Positions 54,638 to 63,351 of a DNA stretch of 64,000 nucleotides are shown here, piece after piece. Position 1 is the stretch's first letter, and each line of letters starts with the position of its first letter. The translations under genes were made by a program, and so were the position numbers. The notes under the pieces are model-generated. The model had not been told where the DNA came from. It saw nothing but the letters and a program-made list of their open reading frames with translations, and made no database searches. Where the stretch lies: positions 1-64,000 of the forward strand of contig DASXRU010000135.1 in NCBI GenBank assembly GCA_036506395.1, given 5' to 3'. The stretch is from DASXRU01 sp036506395. Lineage in GTDB: Bacteria > Acidobacteriota > Blastocatellia > Pyrinomonadales > Pyrinomonadaceae.

Positions 54638-56122
54638 CTATGGAAGTGTCGTTTCTCCCATCAAGTATTTATCGACGCCTTTCGCCGCCCGCCGTCCGTC
54701 AGCAATGGCCCAAACGACCAGCGACTGGCCGCGCGCCATGTCACCGGCTGCGAAAACTCCCGGCACGTTCGTCATCTTGTCCTGGTTAATCCGGACATTG
54801 CCGCGTTCATCAATCACTACATCAAGCTGAGACAGCAACCCATCCGTCTCCGGGCCCAGGAAACCCATGGCCAGTAGGATCATTTGCGCGGGCCACACTC
54901 GTTCCGTACCGGAAATCTCTCGCGGCATGGATCCTCCGTTGTTGTTCCCGGTCCACTCAATCTGCACCGTCTGCACCCCGCGCACGTGGCCATCGTTGTC
55001 GCCAACAAAGTGTTTGCTCATGAGGCAATAGGTTCGTGGATCCTGCCCGAATATGGCAGCAACTTCTTCCTGACCGTAATCGAGTCGATAAACCTTTGGC
55101 CATTGGGGCCAGGGGTTGTCGGGTGCGCGTTCTTCAGGCGGTTTCGACAGAATTTCAAATTGCACCAGGCTCTTACAACCGTGTCTCAATGCAGTGCCCA
55201 CACAGTCTGTGCCGGTGTCACCTCCGCCAATGACAATGACGTCCTTATCCTTTGCCGAGAGATAGTTTTCATCTTCGTGGTTGCTGTCTAACAGACTCTT
55301 GGTGTTCGCCTGCAGAAACTCCATCGCGAAATGAATTCCCCGCAGTGGCCGGCCGTCGATAGTTAGATCGCGTGCCCGTGTTGCGCCTCCGCAAAGCACG
55401 ACCGCGTCAAACTCTTGCATCAGTCTGGCGGCAGGATAGTCGTGACCGACATGCGTACTCGTAACGAACTGAACGCCCTCGGCGGCCATCAGATTGGTGC
55501 GCCGCTCAACTAATGTTTTCTCAAGCTTCATATTGGGGATGCCGTACATCAGTAGCCCGCCAAGCCGATCGGCTCTTTCGAAAACGGTTACCCAATGACC
55601 CGCGCGATTAAGCTGCGCGGCGCAAGCGAGGCCGGCCGGACCAGAACCGATCACTGCGACCTCTTTGGCGGTACGCACAGACGGAGGTTCAGGAACAACC
55701 CAGCCTGCCTCAAAACCTTTGTCAATGATCGCCTGCTCGATCGTCTTGATCGTGACTGGGCTATCATTGATACCCAGCACGCACGAACCTTCGCATGGCG
55801 CGGGACAAACCCGGCCGGTAAATTCCGGAAAGTTGTTGGTGTGATGAAGACGGCTCAGCGCTTCGCGCCAATGGCCCCGGTAGACGAGATCGTTCCACTC
55901 GGGAATCAGATTGTTTATGGGGCACCCGGAAGCCGCGCCACCTATCATCCGGCCGGTATGGCAAAACGGCACCCCACAATCCATGCAACGAGCGCCTTGT
56001 TCGCGGAGCGCCTCCTCAGGAGAGTGCAGATGGAACTCCTGCCAGTCAGAGATGCGCTCTGCTGGTGGCCGGACGATCGGAAGCGTCCGAGTGTATTCCA
56101 TGAATCCTGTCGCTTTTCCCAT
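54638..56122 (-). CDS. gltD: Glutamate synthase, small subunit
   Basis: 494 aa iron-sulfur flavoprotein passing electrons from NADPH to GltB. N-terminal [4Fe-4S] cysteines: GARCMDCGVPFCHTG, GCPINNLIPEWNDLVYRG and GRVCPAPCEGSCVLGI (about 45-115). FAD- and NAD(P)-binding loops follow: VAVIGSGPAGLACAAQL-like VIGSGPAGLACAAQL near 155 and VIVIGGGDTGTDCVGTALRH near 290; the end shows GVFAAGDMARGQSLVVWAI. The ATG at 56122 is preferred to the TTG at 56128. gltB lies directly upstream. Confidence 0.96.
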   Translation of the reverse strand: MGKATGFMEYTRTLPIVRPPAERISDWQEFHLHSPEEALREQGARCMDCGVPFCHTGRMIGGAASGCPINNLIPEWNDLVYRGHWREALSRLHHTNNFPEFTGRVCPAPCEGSCVLGINDSPVTIKTIEQAIIDKGFEAGWVVPEPPSVRTAKEVAVIGSGPAGLACAAQLNRAGHWVTVFERADRLGGLLMYGIPNMKLEKTLVERRTNLMAAEGVQFVTSTHVGHDYPAARLMQEFDAVVLCGGATRARDLTIDGRPLRGIHFAMEFLQANTKSLLDSNHEDENYLSAKDKDVIVIGGGDTGTDCVGTALRHGCKSLVQFEILSKPPEERAPDNPWPQWPKVYRLDYGQEEVAAIFGQDPRTYCLMSKHFVGDNDGHVRGVQTVQIEWTGNNNGGSMPREISGTERVWPAQMILLAMGFLGPETDGLLSQLDVVIDERGNVRINQDKMTNVPGVFAAGDMARGQSLVVWAIADGRRAAKGVDKYLMGETTLP

Positions 56123-56154
56123 AGTCAATTAAGGACGAACGATGAACGAGGTTG

Positions 56155-56291
56155 CATTTTCCATTTGTCATTTGACATTTTTCATTTGTCATTCAAAGCA
56201 TAAGTAAGCGTTTACTCAGAGACCGCAACTGTTACTCAAGATCGAAACCCGTTACTCAAAAAGAACGCATGCTCAGGCAATGACAAATGAA
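56155..56291. repeat. Family D repeat, copy 4, in the gltB-gltD gap
   Basis: Arm 56155-56195 (CATTTTCCATTTGTCATTTG and TTTTTCATTTGTCATTC) and a short inverted AATGACAAATGAAAC at 56279-56291. Between them are three TTACTCA-type short repeats and no gene. Confidence 0.75.
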
Positions 56292-56325
56292 ACATCGCGT
56301 CTTCAACTGCTTCATCCTTCCCCTT

Positions 56326-59300
56326 TCACTGGCCTGCGGCTCGGGCCAAAGAATGGGAGTTCAATTCAAACGCAGCCATCTGCGCTCCTTCGTGTGTCAT
56401 GCCGCTTTCCCTCATTTGCTTCTGTGCCTCGAGCACACGCTTGTAGTCATGCGGGATGACGCGCACAAACTTCGGTAACCACTCATCCCATTGCAGCAGC
56501 ACCTCAGTGGCGCGACTGCTGCCCGTATACTCGGCGTGGCGGAAGACCATGTTCTTGATCGACTCCCTCTCGTCCGTGTCTTCCACGCTCGTGAGTTGGA
56601 CCATCGCCTTGTTACAGCGCTGCGCAAAATCACCTTTTTCATCGAGCACATAGGCGATGCCGCCGGACATACCAGCAGCGAAGTTGCGGCCGGTTTGTCC
56701 CAGCACTACCACGCAACCACCCGTCATATATTCACAACCGTGATCGCCCAACGCTTCGACCACGGCGTGGACTCCGCTGTTGCGCACGCAAAACCTCTCA
56801 CCCGCGATACCAGCGATATAAGCTTCGCCCCCTGTCGCGCCGTAGAACGCCACGTTGCCAATGATCACGTTTTCTTGCGGGGTGAAGGTGGCTTCCCGGG
56901 ACGGGTAGACAATAATCTTGCCTCCTGACAGTCCTTTACCGACATAGTCGTTTGCATCGCCTTCGAGTTTGAGTGTCACTCCACCTGGAACAAACGCACC
57001 GAAACTCTGCCCGGCGGAACCATTGAACAAGAGTTGAATGGTGTCAGCGGGAAGCCCTTCGGGACCGTAGCGGCGCGTCACTGAGCTACCTAGCATGGTG
57101 CCGACAGCGCGATTGACGTTACGGATGGGCATTGTCGCCGAGACGGGGGTGCGGTCTTCGAGTGCGGGCCTGCAGAGGTCCAGCAGTGTCGTGCTGTCAA
57201 GTGATTTTTCCAGTCCGTGGTCCTGCGGGATCTGGCAATAACGCCCCACCGTCTCCGGAACCGTTGGTTGATAGAGAATGTTTGAAAAGTCGAGCCCGCG
57301 CGTCTTCCATTGCTCGATAGCCGTCCGCATCTCGATGCATTCAGTGCGACCAATCATTTCATTGATGGTGCGATAGCCGAGCTGGGCCATTAATTGGCGC
57401 ACTTCCTCGGCGATAAAGTGCATGAAGTTAACGACGTGCGCAGGGTCGCCGCTGAATTTGGCGCGCAGTTTCGGATCCTGCGTCGCAACGCCGACGGGAC
57501 ATGTGTTCAAGTGGCAGACGCGCATCATGATGCAACCCAGGCCCACGAGCGGCGCGGTGGCAAAACCAAACTCCTCCGCTCCCAGCAACGCAGCAACAAC
57601 TACGTCGCGGCCGGTTTTGAGTTGGCCATCGGTCTCAATTGCAATGCGGCTGCGCAGGTTGTTGAGCAGCAGAGTCTGATGAGTCTCAGCGAGACCGAGC
57701 TCCCACGGCACACCCGCATGCTTGATGCTGGAAAGCGGGGAGGCGCCGGTGCCGCCATCGTAGCCGCTAATCAAAACAACGTCGGCGTGTGCTTTGGCGG
57801 CGCCCGCTGCTACCGTGCCTACTCCGACCTCAGCAACAAGCTTGACGCTGATGCGCGCCGTGTGGTTTGCATTTTTGAGGTCATAGATCAACTCGGCCAG
57901 GTCTTCGATGGAGTAAATGTCGTGATGCGGCGGTGGAGAGATGAGACCGACGCCAGGCGTCGAATGCCTCACTCTCGCAATCTCCGGATAGACCTTGTGA
58001 CCCGGAAGCTGTCCGCCTTCGCCGGGCTTCGCGCCCTGCGCTATCTTGATCTGCAACTCTTCAGCATTGACCAGATAGTTGCTGGTTACGCCAAAACGTC
58101 CGGAAGCGACTTGCTTAATAGCACTGTTACGCGAGTCCCCGTTGTCTTCACGGAGGTAACGCGCAGGGTCCTCGCCACCTTCGCCCGTATTGCTCTTGCC
58201 TCCGATGCGGTTCATAGCAACGGCCAGAGCTTCATGCGCTTCTTTGCTGATCGAACCGTAAGACATCGCGCCCGTCTTGAAGCGCTTGACGATTTCCGCC
58301 ACCGGCTCTACCTCTTCGATGGGGATTGGAGCGCGCGCCGGCTTGAATTCCATCAATCCACGTAGCGTGCAGAGACGGCTCGACTGATTGTTCACCAACT
58401 CGCTGTACTCTTTGAACGCCTGGTAGCTGTTCATGCGGCAGGCATACTGGAGTTTGTGAATAGTTTCCGGGCTGAAAAGGTGAAGTTCTCCTTCCCTTCT
58501 CCACTGGTATTCTCCGCCCTCGCCGAGCGTTTGATCATGCGCTTGCCGGTCCGGGAAACCCTGCTTGTGGCGTAGCTTCACTTCTTCTGCAATCACATCG
58601 AGGCCAATGCCGCCAATGCGCGAAGGTGTCCAGGTAAAGTAACGATCGACGAAATCCTCATTAAGGCCGATGGCTTCGAAAATTTGCGCGCCGCAGTAGC
58701 TCTGTATCGTCGAGATCCCCATCTTTGAGATGACCTTGACGACGCCTTTGTTAATTGCCTTGATGTAGTTCAAAATCGCCCTATCTGAATCGTCAGTATC
58801 GCCAGCATCGACATTAGGCAACAGCCCGCGCGCAATCATGTCTCGCAAAGTCTCGAACGCCAGATACGGATTGATCGCCGCAGCACCGTAGCCCAGCAAC
58901 AAAGCAAAATGATGAACCTCGCGCGGCTCGCCGCTTTCGATCACCAGACCGGCCTGAGTGCGCGTGCCCTGCCGAATCAAGTGGTGGTGAACGCCGGCGA
59001 CTGCGAGCAATGCCGGAATCGGAGCTTGCTCGCTTGTCCCGCCGCGGTCGGAAAGGATGATGATGCCGAAGCCACCTGCAATCGCCGCGCTCGACTTGCG
59101 GCAGAGTTCATCAAGCGCACTTTCCAGACCACGACCACCGGCGCTGACTTCAAAGAGCATCGGCAAGGTTATAGATTTGAACCTCGAATCGCCTACGCGA
59201 TTGTCCGGGTCGGCCAGGTGTCGCAACTTTTCCAGCTCCTCGTTGGTGAGAATTGGGGACGGCAGCTTAATTTGCCGTGCACACTCCGGGGTCGGCTCCA

Positions 59301-60984
59301 ACATATTCGCTTCGGGGCCGATGCTGGTGTCGGTTGACATGATTAGTTCTTCCCGGATGGCATCGACGGGCGGGTTGGTTATCTGCGCGAATAGCTGCTT
59401 GAAATAGTTGTAGAGCAACTGGGGCCGCTCGGAGAGCACGGCGATCGGCGTGTCAGAACCCATCGAGCCGATTGCTTCATTGCCATCGGTGGCCATCGGC
59501 GCGATGAGAAGTTTGAGTTCTTCATTTGTGTAACCGAAAGCCTGCTGGCGTTGCAGCACGGTCAAATGATCCGGTTCGGGCGGCAGGGGCGGACTCGGAA
59601 GTTCATCCAATTTGACGACGTTGTCGTTGAGCCACTGGCTGTAGGGATGCTCCGTCGCGATCTGCTGCTTCAGTTCCTCATCCTCAACGATGCGGCCAGC
59701 TTCAGTGTCAACCAGAAACATACGGCCTGGTTGCAGGCGACCTTTTGACAGGACGTTGTCGGCAGGAATATCCAACACACCCACTTCGGAGGCCATCACC
59801 ACCAGACCATCCTTCGTCACGTAATAGCGCGACGGCCGTAACCCATTACGATCCAGCACGGCGCCGATGTTGATTCCATCGGTGAATGCGATTGACGCCG
59901 GTCCATCCCACGGCTCCATCAGGAAGGAGTGATACTCGTAGAAGGCTCGCTTCTCTTCACTCATCGATCCGCTTAGCGACCCGTGATCGCCCCAGGGCTC
60001 CGGGATCATCATCATCATCGCGTGTGGCAGAGAGCGGCCCGTAAGCGTCAACATCTCCAGAGCGTTATCAAACATGGCCGAGTCACTGCCGTCCGTATCG
60101 ATGACCGGAAGAATCTTGTGGATCTCAGGCCCGAAGAACCTCGATTCGAACTTGCTTTCGCGAGCGCGCATCCAGTTAATGTTGCCGCGTAAGGTGTTGA
60201 TTTCGCCGTTATGAGCGATATAGCGATAGGGATGGGCACGCGCCCAACTGGGAAACGTATTAGTGCTGAAACGCGAGTGGACCAGGGCCAGTGCTGACTC
60301 GACGAAAGGCTCCCGCAGGTCAGGATAAAAGAGCGGGAGCTGATGAGCGGTCAACATTCCCTTGTAGACAATCGTCCTGCAGGAGAGACTGGAAACGTAG
60401 AACATGCCGCGCTCGTGAATGCCGCGCTTGGCTGCTTTGCTGATTCGCTTGCGAATCACGCAGAGCTTTCGCTCGAACGCGAGGTGGTCAAAAAGCGCCT
60501 GGCCAGGGCCGATAAAGAGCTGCCGAATAACCGGTTCCGAGGCCTTCGCGGTAGGGCCAAGGGAGGCGTTGTCCGCCGGCACGGTGCGCCAACCCAGCAC
60601 AGATTGCCCTTCCTCTTCGGCAATCTCTTCAAATAACTTTTCGCATTCCGCGCGGCTTTCAACTTCTGTTGGCAGGAACACCATCCCCACGGCGTATTGA
60701 CCAGGCGGAGGCAGTTCAATCTTCAGCTTGCCGGCTTCGGCGGCAAAAAACAGGTGCGGTATCTGCAATAGGATGCCGGCTCCGTCGCCTGTGTTCTTCT
60801 CACTACCAACCGCGCCGCGATGCTCCAGGTTGAGTAGCACCTGGATAGCCTTTTGAACGATGTCGTGTGACTTGCGGCCCTTAATGTCGACGACGAAGCC
60901 CGTACCACAAGCGTCGTGCTCGTGGCGCGGATCGTACAAACCCTGCTTCTTTGGATGGCCCAACTGGTTCATTTCAGGCCCCAT
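56326..60984 (-). CDS. gltB: Glutamate synthase, large subunit
   Basis: 1552 aa. Class II amidotransferase domain first, with the nucleophilic Cys in EHDACGTGFVVDI (about residue 26), RFSTNTFPSWARAHPYRYIAHNGEINTLRGN near 235; then the central and FMN domains (GEGGEDPARYL; SGYDGGTGASPLSSIKHAG) and the [3Fe-4S] cysteines in CIMMRVCHLNTCPVGVAT; the C-terminal beta-helix has GXGG repeats. It converts glutamine and 2-oxoglutarate to two glutamates. The start is the ATG at 60984, directly against a repeat and without a Shine-Dalgarno; the ATG at 60972, preceded by GGGG, is an alternative. A BCAA-type attenuator lies upstream. Confidence 0.96.
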   Translation of the reverse strand: MGPEMNQLGHPKKQGLYDPRHEHDACGTGFVVDIKGRKSHDIVQKAIQVLLNLEHRGAVGSEKNTGDGAGILLQIPHLFFAAEAGKLKIELPPPGQYAVGMVFLPTEVESRAECEKLFEEIAEEEGQSVLGWRTVPADNASLGPTAKASEPVIRQLFIGPGQALFDHLAFERKLCVIRKRISKAAKRGIHERGMFYVSSLSCRTIVYKGMLTAHQLPLFYPDLREPFVESALALVHSRFSTNTFPSWARAHPYRYIAHNGEINTLRGNINWMRARESKFESRFFGPEIHKILPVIDTDGSDSAMFDNALEMLTLTGRSLPHAMMMMIPEPWGDHGSLSGSMSEEKRAFYEYHSFLMEPWDGPASIAFTDGINIGAVLDRNGLRPSRYYVTKDGLVVMASEVGVLDIPADNVLSKGRLQPGRMFLVDTEAGRIVEDEELKQQIATEHPYSQWLNDNVVKLDELPSPPLPPEPDHLTVLQRQQAFGYTNEELKLLIAPMATDGNEAIGSMGSDTPIAVLSERPQLLYNYFKQLFAQITNPPVDAIREELIMSTDTSIGPEANMLEPTPECARQIKLPSPILTNEELEKLRHLADPDNRVGDSRFKSITLPMLFEVSAGGRGLESALDELCRKSSAAIAGGFGIIILSDRGGTSEQAPIPALLAVAGVHHHLIRQGTRTQAGLVIESGEPREVHHFALLLGYGAAAINPYLAFETLRDMIARGLLPNVDAGDTDDSDRAILNYIKAINKGVVKVISKMGISTIQSYCGAQIFEAIGLNEDFVDRYFTWTPSRIGGIGLDVIAEEVKLRHKQGFPDRQAHDQTLGEGGEYQWRREGELHLFSPETIHKLQYACRMNSYQAFKEYSELVNNQSSRLCTLRGLMEFKPARAPIPIEEVEPVAEIVKRFKTGAMSYGSISKEAHEALAVAMNRIGGKSNTGEGGEDPARYLREDNGDSRNSAIKQVASGRFGVTSNYLVNAEELQIKIAQGAKPGEGGQLPGHKVYPEIARVRHSTPGVGLISPPPHHDIYSIEDLAELIYDLKNANHTARISVKLVAEVGVGTVAAGAAKAHADVVLISGYDGGTGASPLSSIKHAGVPWELGLAETHQTLLLNNLRSRIAIETDGQLKTGRDVVVAALLGAEEFGFATAPLVGLGCIMMRVCHLNTCPVGVATQDPKLRAKFSGDPAHVVNFMHFIAEEVRQLMAQLGYRTINEMIGRTECIEMRTAIEQWKTRGLDFSNILYQPTVPETVGRYCQIPQDHGLEKSLDSTTLLDLCRPALEDRTPVSATMPIRNVNRAVGTMLGSSVTRRYGPEGLPADTIQLLFNGSAGQSFGAFVPGGVTLKLEGDANDYVGKGLSGGKIIVYPSREATFTPQENVIIGNVAFYGATGGEAYIAGIAGERFCVRNSGVHAVVEALGDHGCEYMTGGCVVVLGQTGRNFAAGMSGGIAYVLDEKGDFAQRCNKAMVQLTSVEDTDERESIKNMVFRHAEYTGSSRATEVLLQWDEWLPKFVRVIPHDYKRVLEAQKQMRESGMTHEGAQMAAFELNSHSLARAAGQ

Positions 60985-61057
60985 GTAACGCAAACTGTTA
61001 GTTTGCAACTGACGTTGAATCCTTCGGTGTCGACCGCAAACTAACAGTTTGCGCTAC
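60984..61057. repeat. Inverted-repeat pair (family I) at the gltB start
   Basis: GCAAACTGTTAGTTTGC and GCAAACTAACAGTTTGC, each nearly self-complementary, flank about 30 bases. The inner edge touches the gltB start codon and the outer edge lies 17 bases past the attenuator U-tract. Confidence 0.82.
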
Positions 61058-61073
61058 ATCGAATCCTCAGAAT

Positions 61074-61105
61074 GCAAGAAAGCCATCAACCTGTTCGTTG
61101 ATGGC
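61074..61105 (-). terminator. Attenuator terminator upstream of gltB
   Basis: In minus-strand RNA GCCAUCAAC (61105-61097) pairs perfectly with GUUGAUGGC (61090-61082) around the six-base loop GAACAG, followed by UUUCUUGC. The stem is strong; the U-run is interrupted by one C. It lies about 90 bases before the gltB start. Confidence 0.72.
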
Positions 61106-61141
61106 CTGTGCGAGAGTTCCCAAGTGTCAGCAACAGGCCAT
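61101..61141 (-). promoter_or_regulatory. Antiterminator upstream of gltB
   Basis: AUGGCCUGU (61141-61133) is the perfect 9-base complement of ACAGGCCAU (61109-61101). The second arm shares five bases with the 5' arm of the terminator, so the hairpins cannot coexist. The first arm begins at the stop codon of the candidate leader peptide, where a terminating ribosome would cover it. Confidence 0.68.
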
Positions 61142-61245
61142 TACGTGCCGTCCTTCGTTACGAGTAGTGAAATGGAAATAAGTCCGGTAACGGTCGCAAG
61201 GTCTCGCCCAGCGCGCGGTGAATTTTGTAGAGCGCGACCTGCCAC
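61141..61245 (-). CDS. Candidate branched-chain amino-acid leader peptide
   Basis: 34 aa from GTG at 61245 (AGGG six bases upstream) to TAA at 61141-61143. Residues 16-30 read LATVTGLISISLLVT: eight Leu, Ile or Val residues within 14 positions, using CTT, CTA, CTC, ATT, GTT and GTA. The reading frame is open further upstream (ATGs at 61290 and 61326), so the exact start is uncertain. It directly precedes the antiterminator arm. Downstream genes include ilvB, ilvN and ilvC, which fits sensing of charged Leu/Ile/Val tRNAs. It may instead be a chance ORF. Confidence 0.5.
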   Translation of the reverse strand: MAGRALQNSPRAGRDLATVTGLISISLLVTKDGT

Positions 61246-61440
61246 GAACGACCCTGCCGCCGGCATAGTTTGTTTTGTTGAATTCGTCATACTGATGTTT
61301 CGGGCGCCGATGGCCCATTGCGCCAATGCAGTTCAATCACATTAACTGACCGGCAACAGTGGCGAACTACGGGCGCGAGCAATCTACATCTTTCGTGACC
61401 GTTTTGCATAATTGATAATTTTTAGCTGCTCATAAATTTC

Positions 61441-61813
61441 GCGCGGCATCGCGACCCTGCCGGCGCATCGGGCGGTAAGGCTATGCCCTACCGCCCGGAT
61501 CTGTTGGGACACTTATTTGAAGGAAGCTTTCAACGCACAAAGGAAAGTTACAAGTTTGCAAGTCTCCAGGTTGGGAAGGGTGGCTTGCCCCCGCCGTTTT
61601 CGATAGTGCTATTTCACAGGAAGAGCGGGGGGCAAGCCACCCATCCTTACCTGTGAATTTGTGATCATTGAGACCTAGACAGGGTAGTTTTGTGAGAGGC
61701 TGCGCCTCGAACCGGAGGCGTAGCCTCAAGGACTTTAGAGAGCTTCCCCGGTAAGGCAGAGCCTTACCGCTGGACGGCGGCAGAGCCGCCCTCCAAACCC
61801 TGGCTACTCCGCC
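61441..61813. repeat. Repeat-rich gap between glnA and the gltB leader
   Basis: No gene is visible. It holds a GGGCGGTAAGG palindrome (61470-61497), a family B pair (61563-61595 and 61623-61651), GCTGCGCCTC/GAGGCGTAGC (61702-61728), and GGTAAGGCAGAGCCTTACC with GGCGGCAGAGCCGCC (61747-61795). The last two hairpins, just after glnA, could end or attenuate transcription, although no U-run follows. The promoter of the gltB unit may lie in the AT-rich stretch 61390-61440. Confidence 0.65.
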
Positions 61814-63229
61814 TTAAATGTCGAAGTACATGCTGAACTCGAGCGGATGCGGCCGCATTCTCAACGGTTGAATCTCCTTTTCCCGCTTGTAACCAATCCA
61901 GCGGTCAATCAACTCGGGTGTGAAGACATCGCCTTTGAGCAGAAACTCGTTGTCGATCTCGAGAGCATGCAGGGCCTCGTCGAGCGAGCCAGGTAAGCTG
62001 GGGACCTTCTTCAACTGTTCCGGCGAGAGGTCATAGATGTCCTTATCAAGCGGTGCTCCTGGATCGATGCGGTTCTGAATGCCGTCGAGACCCGCAAGCA
62101 GCATGGCCGAGAATGCGAGATAAGCGTTGCACGACGGATCGGGTGGTCGAAACTCCAATCGTTTTAGCTTTGGACTCGTCGAGAACATAGGGATACGAAT
62201 GGCCGCTGACCGATTGCGCGCCGAATAGGCGAGATTAACAGGGGCTTCAAAGCCGGGCACGAGGCGCTTGTAACTGTTAGTGGTAGGAGCGGCAAAGGCG
62301 ACGATGGCAGCGGCGTGTTTGAGCAGCCCGCCGATGTAGAAGAGGGCGGTCTCTGATAGCCCTGCATAACCATCGCCGGCAAACAGCGGCTTGTCGCCTT
62401 TCCAAAGCGATTGATGGCAGTGCATCCCGCTGCCATTGTCACCGAAAAGCGGCTTGGGCATGAAGGTGGCCCCCTTGCCTTGTTTTTGCGCGACGTTGCG
62501 AACCGTGTACTTGAAGAGTTGCAAGTTGTCGGCCGTGCCGATCAGCGTCGAGTAACGAAAATCAATTTCACACTGGCCGGCTGTGGCTACTTCGTGGTGA
62601 TGACACTCCACCTGAATCCCCACCTTCTTGAGTTCGGTGGCAACTTCACCGCGAAAATCCTGCAGCGTATCGAGCGGCGGCAGCGGTACGTAGCCCTCTT
62701 TGTTTCGAATGTGATATCCCTTGTTGCCATTTCCGTTTTGCCCGTTGGTATTCCAAATAGCCTCCGGGCTATCCAGTGAGTAACCGGCTGTGTGCCCATC
62801 GTTGTGAAAGTGGACCTCATTAAAGACGAAGAACTCTGCCTCCGGTCCGAAATACACCGTGTCCGCGATGCCGGTGGATTTGAGATAATTCTCCGCCCTC
62901 CGCCCAACGCCGCGCGGGTCAAGCCAGTAGCCCTCTTTGGTGATTGGATCAATTACATCGGCGACGAGACAGAGGGTCTTCTCACCCATGAATGCATCAA
63001 GCCAGTAGCGCGATGGATCGGGAACCAATAGCATGTCGGACTCATGAATTGAAGCCCAACCGCGTAACGATGAACCGTCGAAGCCGAAGCCATCTTCGAA
63101 TGAACCTTCGCTAAGCTCATCAATGGGAAAAGTCAGATGATGCCAGGCGCCAACGAGGTCCGTGAAACGCACGTTTACGTACGCGGCCTGCTCATCCTTT
63201 GCAAACTTCAATACATCTTTGACACTCAT
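61814..63229 (-). CDS. glnA: Glutamine synthetase, type I
   Basis: 471 aa cytoplasmic enzyme assimilating ammonia onto glutamate. GSI motifs: DGSSLRGWASIHESDMLL, GPEAEFFVFNEV, GNKGYHIRNKEGY, HHHEVATAGQCEIDFRY, FMPKPLFGDNGSGMHCHQSLW and VPGFEAPVNLAYSARNRSAAIRIP. A tyrosine in DKDIYDLSPEQ corresponds to the adenylylation site (usually NLYDLPPE), suggesting control by GlnE-type modification. The ATG at 63229 has AAGGAG eight bases upstream. It is separated from gltB by about 800 bases of leader and repeat. Confidence 0.96.
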   Translation of the reverse strand: MSVKDVLKFAKDEQAAYVNVRFTDLVGAWHHLTFPIDELSEGSFEDGFGFDGSSLRGWASIHESDMLLVPDPSRYWLDAFMGEKTLCLVADVIDPITKEGYWLDPRGVGRRAENYLKSTGIADTVYFGPEAEFFVFNEVHFHNDGHTAGYSLDSPEAIWNTNGQNGNGNKGYHIRNKEGYVPLPPLDTLQDFRGEVATELKKVGIQVECHHHEVATAGQCEIDFRYSTLIGTADNLQLFKYTVRNVAQKQGKGATFMPKPLFGDNGSGMHCHQSLWKGDKPLFAGDGYAGLSETALFYIGGLLKHAAAIVAFAAPTTNSYKRLVPGFEAPVNLAYSARNRSAAIRIPMFSTSPKLKRLEFRPPDPSCNAYLAFSAMLLAGLDGIQNRIDPGAPLDKDIYDLSPEQLKKVPSLPGSLDEALHALEIDNEFLLKGDVFTPELIDRWIGYKREKEIQPLRMRPHPLEFSMYFDI

Positions 63230-63263
63230 CAACGTATCTCCTTTTTTATTGTCAGGATTTCTT

Positions 63264-63294
63264 AAAAGGGCGACCGCGCCACTCGCGCCATCGC
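63264..63294 (-). terminator. Terminator-like hairpin in the glnA leader
   Basis: GCGAUGGCGC (63294-63285) pairs with GCGCGGUCGC (63279-63270) with one wobble and one mismatch, followed by CCUUUUAAG. It lies about 35 bases before the glnA start. It could be an attenuator or only an RNA stem. Confidence 0.5.
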
Positions 63295-63316
63295 ATCACG
63301 CAAAGAATCATGGGTG

Positions 63317-63351
63317 GGTTGCGAGCCGGCCCAAAGGCCTGCTCAGCAACC
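63317..63351 (-). promoter_or_regulatory. Structured element in the glnA leader
   Basis: GGUUGC-U-GAGC pairs with GCUC-GCAACC around an inner GGCC/GGCC stem. It directly follows a CA-rich, probably unpaired stretch (63366-63400) and contains part of the ATGGCC-GTTGCTGA motif shared with the gltB leader. Confidence 0.5.

Noticed and set aside
57394..58365. 323-aa plus-strand ORF opposite gltB
   Set aside because: Antisense frame of a highly conserved gltB; no signal, domain or ribosome binding site.
61082..61105. ANTAR-type antitermination hairpin with a six-base loop
   Set aside because: The loop is GAACAG; the usual A at loop position 1 and G at position 4 are missing.
61127..61336. 69-aa minus-strand ORF ending MACC upstream of gltB, overlapping the candidate BCAA leader in another frame
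   Set aside because: Arg/Thr-rich with no regulatory amino-acid run; the overlapping frame with the Leu/Ile/Val run fits attenuation better.
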